A stretch of 25,135 nucleotides of DNA from Teratosphaeria epicoccoides. Lineage: Eukaryota > Ascomycota > Dothideomycetes > Mycosphaerellales > Teratosphaeriaceae. Made by a program: the position numbers and the translations under genes. Numbering within the stretch: the stretch's first letter is position 1; every line of letters starts with the position of its first letter. Below are positions 1 through 7,872 of the stretch, one piece after another. The notes under the pieces were generated by a model that was not told the origin of the DNA, did no database searches, and saw only the letters and a program-made list of their open reading frames with translations. The stretch spans positions 1 through 25,135 of the forward strand of contig JADDMT010000252.1 of NCBI GenBank assembly GCA_021401465.1, given 5' to 3'.

Positions 1-811
1 AGGTTGTTTGTCCCTTCCCCTGCTTAGCCTTCTCGTACTCGACAGACATAGTAAGGGCGCGATTCCCCGGATCCTCGACCTAGTCGACACAGAACTAGCG
101 AAAGTCCGCCTACGTATACGTTCTGTCGTAGACCTGCATAAGGTCATACCGCTCATGCTAATTGTTGCGAGGTTCCTTATCCTCTTCGAGCCACATTACA
201 CTAAAGGCGACTCGTTCGCCCTCTGTAGAATATCCGCGTAGGTTAAGCACGAAAACTGCCTTACACGCCTGCAAGAAAGTTCGAGCCTCCTTCAAGGTGT
301 CTCCCTTGAACAGCTTCGGGTTGCGTGCGTTACGACTACCTCCTAGTTGGCCTACTATGGCCCCGAATTTAGGCACTAAGTTCGCGGGCACACGCGGAGG
401 GTCTGCGCCTCCCGATAAGTTGTCTTCGCGGGTCCCTGGCGTGAAATCTCGCTGGATTTCTTCGTCCGCTAGTTCGTTAGTACCGCTCATGGCGACGTCT
501 TCGTCGTCCTCGCCGTTGTCGCTACTAGGAGCGGTGCGGCTCCAGCTCTAGTTCGCAAGGCGGTTTGCGACCTAATCGACAATCATGGCTACGAGGGCCG
601 GGTCGATAGTCGGGGTTAGCTGCGGTCCCTGTGCAGGGGGTCTATTGCCTAGTCCGCCGCGTAATTGTCCTCTAGCGGAACTGTCGCTCGATGTAGTGTC
701 GCTCGCAGCGGTTACTTCTGCGGGCTAGTTACTCGGGCTAGCTTCGCCATCGCGGGCGCTCGGGATGGCGCTCGCTGCGCGTTAGTTGCGAGTTCGTAGT
801 GCTCTAGACAT
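1..811 (-). pseudogene. Gag N-terminal region of chromovirus copy A, RIP-damaged, runs off the left edge
   Basis: Read on the minus strand, an ATG at 811-809 opens a frame that continues to the window edge with only a few stops (TAA or TAG where Gln is expected). The first ~110 codons are Ser/Ala/Asp-rich. The frame then contains the segment PKLFKGDTLKEARTFL, which resembles the P-x-F-x-GD-x(5)-FL signature of Ty3/gypsy capsid (retrotrans_gag) domains. The longest stop-free stretch is 490-158. The gene lies 30 bases downstream of a primer-binding-like site and LTR-A, as gag should. The same reading frame occurs on the plus strand at 3496-4440 with more damage, so the two can be aligned. Gag would package element RNA into virus-like particles. 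The identity as gag rests on position and capsid-like motif; the nucleocapsid part is not in the window. Confidence 0.82.
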
Positions 812-840
812 ATCGTAGTATTCTCTGCTAGACTGCAAAG

Positions 841-860
841 CAGGGGGGAGAAAGCAGAAC
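841..860 (-). other. Primer-binding region of chromovirus copy A (candidate self-priming type)
   Basis: The sense sequence directly after LTR-A reads GTTCTGCTTTCTCC. It does not begin with the TGG usual for a tRNA primer. Its CTGCTTTCT is perfectly complementary to AGAAAGCAG inside the LTR, about 30 bases downstream of a TTATAA box, where the transcript would start. This is the arrangement used by Tf1/sushi elements, which prime from their own RNA 5' end. Self-priming is an inference. Confidence 0.5.
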
Positions 861-1220
861 TAATATAGATGTATGTGCTATATGATATGAAAATATCTCG
901 CAGTGTGACAGAGTAATCCGACCTTTTAGTAGGTACAAGATAGCGCTGCTTTCTGCTTATCGCAGAGGTAGCGCTAAGGGTGCTTATAACCCCCGACGCT
1001 CCTTAATTAGGGAAAGCATGTCCGAGCCTAACCCTGTAGGGGTACCGTAGGGTCAGCGACGTGGGGGCGTCCTACGTCGACAACTGATCCTACTTAGACG
1101 ACATACGAGCCAACGTATGTACGAAGGACCCCCTTGCCATATGTGGCAGGGTCACTGCATGCTAAGGGCGGCCATTAGAACCCATGCGGTTCAAATGGTC
1201 CCCTAGTATCAACCGTATTA
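861..1220 (-). repeat. LTR-A, 5' LTR of chromovirus copy A (360 bp)
   Basis: A 360-bp sequence shared with 3087-3446 (opposite strand) and 19828-20187 (same strand). In sense orientation it runs from TGATACGG (here RIP-changed to TAATACGG) to ATATCA (here ATATTA). Terminal TG...CA is therefore preserved only in the least mutated copy, LTR-C. A TTATAA promoter box lies inside. Most differences from LTR-C are CA/TG versus TA. The flank at 1221 is sequence of gene X, so the element was inserted into X. Its target duplication partner would lie beyond the left edge. Confidence 0.92.
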
Positions 1221-1354
1221 CTAGCATAGAATCCTTTAGAGTTACGCGAGGTAAACGCTTTCATGTTAAATAGCGTGTATGCTACTATTACATACCTACT
1301 AGCCTAGATCAGAAATAGCCCTTCGGAGTTTAAGACGAAGGCTAGCAAGACGAG

Positions 1355-1847
1355 ATAGGTGTCATGAGTGTCATGAGTGCTATAAGTCACGAGCACTATA
1401 GCCTAAGTCATAGCTGTCATTAGTGCTACAAGTTACAGTGTTATAAGTCATAGTACTATGAGTTATAACGTAGGCATAGAAGAAAGGGTCTGTCACGTAG
1501 GGACAGACACCTAGATCTATAGGGTTAGTCTACAGATCTATAGGCCTATATAGGAGAAGGGATCTGTTATGTAAGAACAGACCCTAGGATCTATAGGGTT
1601 AGTCTACAGATCTATAGACATAGGTCTAACAGGTCTATTAACAGATCTAACAGAGCTGCCTTGTCTCTCTAGTATATAGGGATAGCTTTAGGACAGGTAG
1701 TTAGGAGCTTCGTGCTTAACTACAATCTTCTCCTCTAGGGGGACAGTTAGTATAAGGTTAACTGCCTTTGTTAACATTCTTTACAGCTCTGCGAGTCTAA
1801 CACCTAATCCCCTTCCTGCTATTAGCACCTACCCTTCTGACAATAGG
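1355..1847. mobile_element. Solo LTR (483 bp) with 5-bp target duplication ATAGG
   Basis: Copy 1 of gene X is interrupted relative to copy 2 precisely here. The insert runs 1360-1842, starts TGTCATGAG, ends CTTCTGACA (5-bp terminal inverted repeat TGTCA/TGACA), and is flanked by ATAGG at 1355-1359 and 1843-1847. Removing the insert and one ATAGG restores the sequence seen near 6400 on the other strand. This is the structure of a solo LTR left by LTR-LTR recombination. Its family differs from the chromovirus LTR and no other copy occurs in the window. Confidence 0.85.
1480..1617. repeat. Imperfect tandem duplication (~63 bp units) within the solo LTR
   Basis: Two diverged units at about 1480-1542 and 1555-1617 both contain GATCTATAGGGTTAGTCTAC followed by AGATCTATAG. 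The left part of the LTR (1360-1465) also holds several degenerate copies of GTCAT-AGTGCTATAAGT. Such sub-repeats are common in LTR U3 regions, where they may act as enhancer repeats; that role is an inference. Confidence 0.7.
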
Positions 1848-2900
1848 TTCTAGTTAGCAGTGTTAATATCGATAATATCTTCGAGGGGAAGAAGAAGTAT
1901 TAGGAAGAGCTCGATGCTAACAGACAGGAGGTTATCATAGCGACTATTACGGCACGTATATTAGGGGGGGAGGACGAAGGCAAGACAGCACTACTAGTGT
2001 AGGCGGCCCTAGCTATCAAGAAGGATCGCGGCATGACAGGCTTAGAGAGTAAATACAAGGACTTACGGAGGCGAAAGGCGCTACGCGAGAATAGTATGTA
2101 GGAGACATTGTCAAGAGGGCCTATGCTAACTTCTACTAGGTCGTACGCAATTGTTAGGTTAGCGTAGTGTTAGCCCGACATGAGGATCAAGCCAGGCCTT
2201 AATGTCATTAATAGTAGGCATTTGCAAGCATGTAGCGGATGTTTAAGCAGACACTAACAGAGGGAGCGAGGGCTATAACAGCGAAAGGGCAAATATTAGT
2301 AACTATAGTAGTAAGGCAAGCGATTATGATAGTGACGACTAGCCGATACAGGGACTAGAGGAGCCATTGTCGCGGGACATACTACATAACAGTGTCATGA
2401 CAACGAGGTTAGTTTCTCGTCTAACATTATAGCCATGATTGCTAACATGTACTTGTCTAGTGCAAAAGCTACTATACTTAATAAGCCCCGACCTAGACAC
2501 ACGTAAGATGAAAGGTTAGTAGCCTTTACGCGTTGTAAGGGCTAGCTATTACTAACGAGGCGGAAGTAGCGAGAGGCCTAAGCTACAGAGTAGGCGGTTA
2601 ATTGTAACTAGTGTAGACAAGCGGTATAGGTAAGGGGACTTATAGATTAACTAAACCGTGCTAATAACAGATAAATACTAGCGCGGCTCTAGCAAGAGGC
2701 AAAACGCAAAGACTTACTAGAGTAGGCATATAGTCAGTGCGATTATTACACATAGTAAGTACGATTATTGACTCTACGTAGCGGCGTAGTTAATAACAAT
2801 AGCTATAGGACACAAAGCTCGACCGCAAAGGACAAAGACTAAGGCGATAGTAGGAGCTAAGCTTTGCTAGAGGTAGAGGCAAAAAATGCTAGGCAAGTAT

Positions 2901-2957
2901 GCTAGTAGTATACTAGTAGTATACTAGTATTATACTACTAACATACTACTAGCATTT
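2901..2957. repeat. Palindromic repeat of the CTAGTAGTATACTAG type in gene X copy 1
   Basis: The segment begins GCTAGTAGTATACTAG and ends ATACTACTAGCATTT, forming an imperfect hairpin of about 57 bases. A diverged equivalent lies at 5323-5380 in copy 2. The core is related to motifs at 4596, 10966, 11065, 11262, 15338, 15432 and 15526. Confidence 0.7.
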
Positions 2958-3086
2958 CGATATTAATAGGAGGTACTAGCAGTAGTTTAGTAGCTATGTA
3001 GTATACATTAGCTAACAATTGTAATGTAGCATAGCATGCGCTCTACTTGATTAGTGTGATCTTATAAGCAACTAGTTAAACGTTGT

Positions 3087-3446
3087 TAATACGGTTGATA
3101 CTAGGGGGCCATTAGAGCCGCATAGGTTCTAATGCCTACCCTTGGCATGTAGTGACCTTACTATACATAGCTAGGGGGTCCTTCGTACATACGTTAGCTC
3201 GTATGTCGTCTAAGAGAGATTAATAGTCGATGTAGGACGCCCCTATGTCGCTAACCCTACGGTACCCCTACGGGGTTAGGCTCGGACATGCTTTCCCTAA
3301 TTAAGGAGCTTCAGGGGTTATAAGCACCCTTAGCGCTACCTCTGCGATAAGCAGAAAGCAGCGCTGTCTTATACCTATTAAAAGGTCAGATTACTCTGTT
3401 ATACTACAAGAGATTTTCATATTATATAGCATATATATCTATATTA
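3087..3446 (+). repeat. LTR-B, 5' LTR of chromovirus copy B (360 bp)
   Basis: Same 360-bp LTR family as 861-1220 and 19828-20187, here in sense on the plus strand. It is the most mutated of the three. Compared with LTR-C, TG/CA dinucleotides have become TA at many places, for example where the sister copies read CAGTGTGAC and this copy reads TAGTATAAC in the corresponding orientation. Both LTR termini are RIP-altered (TAATACGG...ATATTA). It is inserted in gene X copy 1 after GTTGT (3082-3086), which should be the target duplication. Confidence 0.92.
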
Positions 3447-3466
3447 GTTCTGCTTTCTCCCCCCTG
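3447..3466 (+). other. Primer-binding region of chromovirus copy B
   Basis: Identical to the equivalent site of copy A: GTTCTGCTTTCTCC directly after the LTR. No tRNA-type TGG start is seen. CTGCTTTCT is complementary to the predicted RNA 5' end within the LTR (self-priming model). Confidence 0.5.
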
Positions 3467-3495
3467 CTTTGTAGTCTAGCAGAGAATACTACAAT

Positions 3496-4440
3496 ATGTC
3501 TAGAGTACTACGAACTTGTAACTAACGCGTAGCAAGCGCTATCCTAAGCGCCTATAATGGCGAAGCTAGCCTAAGTAACTAGCCTGCAGAAGCGCCCCCT
3601 ACAAGCAACACTACATCAAGCGACAGTTCTACTAGAGGCTAATTATGTAGCGGACAAGGTAATAGGCCCCCCGCATAGGGACTACAGCTAACCCTGACTA
3701 TCGACCTAGCCCTTATAGCCATGATTGTTAATTAGGTTGCGAACCGCCTTACGAACTAGAGCTAGAGCCGCACTGCTTCTAGTAGCGATAACGGCGAGGA
3801 CAACAAAGACGTCGCTATAAGTAGTACTAATAAACTAGCAGACGAAGAAATCTAGCGAGATTTTACGCTAGGGACCTACGAAGACAACTTACTAGCAGGC
3901 GTAGACCCTCCGCGTATGCCCGCGAGTCTAGTGCCTAAATTTAGGGCCATAGTAGGCTAACTAGGAGGTAGTCGTAACGCACGTAACCTGAAGCTGTTTA
4001 AGGGAGACACCTTAAGGAGGCTCGAACTTTCTTGTAGGCATGTAAGGCAGTTTTTGTGCTTAACTTACATGGATATTCTACAGAGGGTAAACAAGTCGCC
4101 TTTAGTGTAATGTAGCTTAAAGAGGATAAGGAACCTCGTAACAATTAGCATAAGTAGTATGACCTTATGTAGGTCTATAACAGAACGTATATGTAGGCAG
4201 ACTTTCGCTAGTTCTATGTCGACTAGGTTAAGGATCTAGGGAACCGCGCCCTTACTATGTCTGTCGAGTATGAGAAAGCTAAGCAGAGGAAGGGATAAAT
4301 AACCTCTAGCTTTGCTACCTACCTCGCTACGCTCAAGAGACAGATGCTACCCTATACTAAGACGTAACGCATGCGGCACCTACTCGTTAAACTTAATGAC
4401 AATCTTCAGAACATACGTCACGAAAATCAAGGCCCTGAGT
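3496..4440 (+). pseudogene. Gag of chromovirus copy B, heavily RIP-damaged and truncated
   Basis: The ATG at 3496-3498 corresponds to the start of gag copy A. The frame can be followed through the capsid-like motif KLFKGDT at about 3993-4013, then MSVEYEKAK at about 4257-4283, and on to about 4440, past the point where copy A leaves the window. Many Gln codons are TAG. Beyond about 4440 the sequence changes character (short inverted repeats) and I cannot follow gag further. Nucleocapsid and pol are absent, so this copy is either truncated or interrupted by the following DNA transposon. Confidence 0.75.
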
Positions 4441-4640
4441 AGACTAAGTAACTTGTGTTACTTAGCTTACTTACCTACTTGTCTGACTTAGCCTACTCGT
4501 ATGTACCCCTAAGAAACTTGGCCTCTCCTAAGCTACTCGTGTCGCGGACGCAAGTAGCTTAGGGTACAAGAGTGCTATTAGTAAGTAACTTACTACTAGT
4601 AGTATACTAGCGGCAAGTAGCTTAGGCACGCGAGCCAAGC
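4441..4640. repeat. Cluster of short inverted repeats; candidate left end of the DNA transposon
   Basis: Within 200 bases there are several small palindromes: AAGTAAC-TTGT-GTTACTT (4446-4463), an AAGCTACT/AGTAGCTT pair around 4532-4561, CTAGTAGTATACTAG (4596-4610), and an AGTAGCTT/AAGCTACT pair around 4616-4647. No matching terminal inverted repeat was found at the right side (15550-15620), so calling this a transposon end is a guess. Confidence 0.35.
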
Positions 4641-4869
4641 TACTCAAATCAAAATAATTTGCATGTAATAGACGTTAAAGTCATGATTTTAGTTAATACT
4701 ACAAATCTTGTAATTGTCGTACTATGCTCTTTTACTATTAACACTAAATCTGACGTATAACGTAGGTTAAGCAGATTTGCTAACACTAAACACATATACA
4801 GCTTAAACGTAGCTTTCATAATGCCTCTTAAATTCAAGCAAGCTGCTATATCTGACTTGCGCCTTACGC

Positions 4870-7710
4870 CTAAAGACCTTAATCGGTATAGCTAGTAACA
4901 AATGCATAGCTACTACATACTATCTACACATCCTATATCGGCTCTTACACATGACTCTTTTACTCGCCCTCATCCTCTATTCCGTTCTACTAGCTTACCT
5001 TCACTACTAACGACTCTCCTAAAGCGCTACTATTTCGCCCCTCCTATAGCTTCTTGAAGGCCGCATTATTAAAGACCTTGTCGCTATAGCCCTTAATCTG
5101 CTCTAACAAGGTCGAGTCCGTAAATGCTGTATGCTACTACAACTGACTATCCCTTAACTTAGTGTCGCTAAGCGTATCCTCTACTTTCTCTACAACGTTC
5201 GACTAGTTGCTTATAAGGTCACACTAATTAAGCAGAGCGCACGCTATGCTACATTACGACTATTAGCTAATGTATACCCCGTAGCTACTAAACTGCCGCT
5301 AGTACCTCCTATTAATATTAAAGTACTAGTAGTATGTTAGTAGCATAACGCTAGTATACTACTAGCATACTTACCTAGCATTTTTTGCCTCTACCTCTAG
5401 CAAAGCTTAGCTCCTACTATCGCCTTAGTCTTTGTTCTTCGCGGTCGAGCTTCGTGTCCTATAGCTATTATCATTAACTACGCCGCTACGTAGAGTTAAT
5501 AATCATACTTACTATGTGCCCGCTCTAGTAAGTCTTTGCGTTTCGCCTCTTGCTAGAGCTACGCTAGTGTTTATCCGTTATTAGCACAGTTTAGTCGATA
5601 TATGAGTCCCCTTGCCTATACTACTTGTCTATACTAGTCATGATTGCCGCCTACTCTGTAGCTTAGGCCTCTCTCTACTTCCGCCTCGTTAGCAATAGCT
5701 AGCCCTCACGACGCGCTAAGGCTACTAACCTTTTATCTTGCGTGTGTCTAGGTCAGGGCTTATTAACTATAGTAGCTTTCGTACTAGACAAGTACATGTT
5801 AGCAATCATAGCCATGATATTAGACGAGAAACTAACCTCGTTGTCACGACACTGTTGTGTAGTGTGTCTCGCGTTAATAGCTCCTCTAGTCCCTGCATTA
5901 GCTAGTCGTCACTGTCACAATTGCTTGCCTTACTACCATAGTTACTAATATTTGCCCTTTCGCCGTTATGGCCCTCGCTCCCTCTGTTAGTATCCGCTTA
6001 AACATCCGCTACATGCTTGCGAACGCCTACTATTAATGACATTAAGGCCTAGCTTGATCCTCGTGTTAGGCTGACACTACGCTAACCTAACAATTGCGTA
6101 CGACCTAGTAGAAGTTAGCACAGACCCTCTTGACAATGTCTCCTACGTACTATTCTCGCGTAGCGCCTTTCGCCTCTGCAAGTCCTTATATTCCCTCTCT
6201 AAGCCTGTCATGCCGCGATCCTTCTTGATAGTTAGGGCCGCCTACACTAGTAGTACTATCTTGCCTTTGTCCTCCCCCCCTAATATACGTGCCATAATAG
6301 TCGCCATAATAACCTCTTGTCTGTTAGCATTAAGCTCTTCCTAATACTTTTTCTTCCCCTCGAAGATATCATCGATATCGACACTGCTAACTAGAACCTA
6401 TCTCGTCTTGCTAGCCTTCGTCTTAAACTCTAAAGGGCTATTTCTGATCTAGGCTAGTAGGTATGTAATAGTAGCACACACGCTATTTAATATGAAAGCG
6501 TTTACCTCGCGTGACTCTAAAGGATTCCATGCTAGTTTCTAATTAGACTAGAAGAACGCCTTCTTCATACAAAAGATCACGAGTAGGCTTAGAAACCTCC
6601 GGTCCTGTAACATGTTAGCGCTTTCGACGACATCTAAGCCTTCTCTCCTTACCTCTTCTTTGTTCTTACATTCGAATCTGCTTTCTATTAACATGTCTGC
6701 GGCCTAGTCCTTTAAACCCTGCTTATCGTCTACCTTGCTAGACTATGCGAGTATAGCTTCTCTAACCCTATTCGTGTAGTTGTTACGACACTAACGTAAC
6801 CTCTACCTTATCTACGCCCCTAACATTAGCAACTCCTTATAGGACCTACGCAGGTACTTATAGTATCTAAATCTACATCGTCTAGCCTCGAGCTAACTCG
6901 ACCTTTCATCCCTAGCATATTACGCGCTACGAGCTACTAGTCTATTGCAATACGCTTATAACTCGGCTAGTAAGTAGGAGCTATAAGGTATAGCACAGAA
7001 ATGCCCTTCTGCCCTTGTGAAGCGTCTATCTATAAGAGTTCTTAGACTTTAACGAGTAAAGGCTTAATTAACTTGTCTTTATGTATAGGAGGGCTACTAC
7101 GTATATCTTCGCTACTAGAGTAGTCGTATCCTTAGTCAGAGTTTATAGTCTAGCTACTATTATAGCCTCGACGGCTACTCGACTAGCTCCTAGACTAACT
7201 TTGACTACTACTATCGCCCTAGCGGCTACGAGACTCGCTGTTACGGTAGTTTTAACTGCTGCCGTCGCTCCCGTGATTAGTAGGTCGGCTGTCGTAACAG
7301 CCTCGACAGATGCTTAGCTGCTATGTCTTTACCCTGTTACTCTTAGGTTTGCTACTGTCTCGTTGCGCGTCGCGAGATAATAACCGAGGCCTCTTGTACG
7401 GCTGATTCCGCCTTAGCGGTAAGGATGACCGCTTATGCGTCTAGTCTCTTCGTGACTAGTACGTCGTCGTCTGTATGCATGTTAGCATAGCTACTATATG
7501 CGGGTAGCTTCTTATATTAGTTGCCTTTGTATAGGCTTTAGGCACTATAAAATCCTCATGCTCCTAGTTAGCTATCTCCTTATTGCTGTCGTCTACACTA
7601 TCGCTATCGTTGCTTAGCAGGTCTTCTAAATCATTTGCTAGATTATAATTCGAACTGCCGCTAGATAACGCGGAACGTGACCTCTGTTGTCTATCTTTCT
7701 TCGAAGGCAT
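4870..7710 (-). pseudogene. Gene X, longer copy 2 (unknown function), divergent from the helicase gene
   Basis: The ATG at 7710-7708 starts MPSKKDRQQRSRSALSSGSS, a Ser/Arg/Asp-rich, probably disordered N-terminus that includes the acidic run SNDSDSVDDSNKE. A Ser/Gln/Arg-rich stretch follows at about 7320-7080. Further down, in another frame, come ESRFECKNKEEVRREGLD (about 6680), DIFEGKKKY (about 6365) and a Lys/Glu/Gln-rich region. The final part (about 5200-4870) can be read as another charged segment (EDTLSDTKLRDSQLQ), but the 3' end is uncertain. Stops are mostly TAG/TAA at expected Gln positions. Frame changes may be introns or indels. The 5' end faces the helicase gene across about 160 bases, suggesting a shared promoter. 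I cannot assign a family; the composition suggests a nuclear accessory protein. Confidence 0.5.
5323..5380. repeat. Palindromic CTAGTAGTAT repeat in gene X copy 2
   Basis: Contains ACTAGTAGTATGTTAG and CTAGTATACTACTAGCAT in opposed orientation, the counterpart of 2901-2957 in copy 1. Its presence in both copies at the same place shows it predates the duplication of X. Confidence 0.65.
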
Positions 7711-7872
7711 GATTAAAGACAGACGCGACTTAAAGGATTAGTAGAGAACAGAGCGTAGTATATCCTTCTCGGTTGTGTAGGTCTAGTAGCATGTTAGTAA
7801 AGGATAATATATAGCATGTAAATATGCATATACTATGAGTTACTGTCTAATGTAGCTACATAGAGTCTATTA
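7711..7872. promoter_or_regulatory. Short divergent intergenic region between gene X and the helicase gene
   Basis: About 160 AT-rich bases separate the minus-strand start of X (7710) from the first plausible in-frame ATG of the helicase gene (7873). It includes TATA-like AATATATAGC near 7807 and ATATGCATATAC near 7833. A bidirectional promoter is the simplest reading, but neither transcription start can be seen. Confidence 0.4.

Larger units (their letters stand above)
1221..3086 (+). pseudogene. Gene X, partial copy 1 (function unknown), interrupted by a solo LTR
   Basis: This stretch, without the solo LTR at 1360-1842, matches 5192-6535 on the opposite strand over about 1.3 kb. It is therefore a second, partial copy of the gene that starts at 7710. 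One plus frame shows short motifs shared with the other copy, such as DIFEGKKKY, ILGGEDEGKTALLV and KKDRGMTGLE, broken by TAG codons. The part after about 2150 changes frame repeatedly, so the protein there is not certain. Both ends are cut by chromovirus LTRs (861-1220 and 3087-3446), so neither the start nor the end of the gene is present. I do not recognise the family. What is visible is a charged, Lys/Glu/Gln-rich protein. Confidence 0.6.

Noticed and set aside
1360..1617. CRISPR-like array
   Set aside because: The repeats are degenerate, unevenly spaced and lie inside a solo LTR with target duplication.
4649..5948. Short open frames at 4649-4837 (minus) and 5742-5948 (plus) as genes
   Set aside because: The second lies antisense within gene X. 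The first lacks any recognisable motif and lies in AT-rich flanking sequence.
7081..7317. 78-residue open frame on the plus strand
   Set aside because: It is the antisense shadow of the Ser/Gln/Arg-rich part of gene X; its Ala/Thr/Val-rich content is the complement of those codons.
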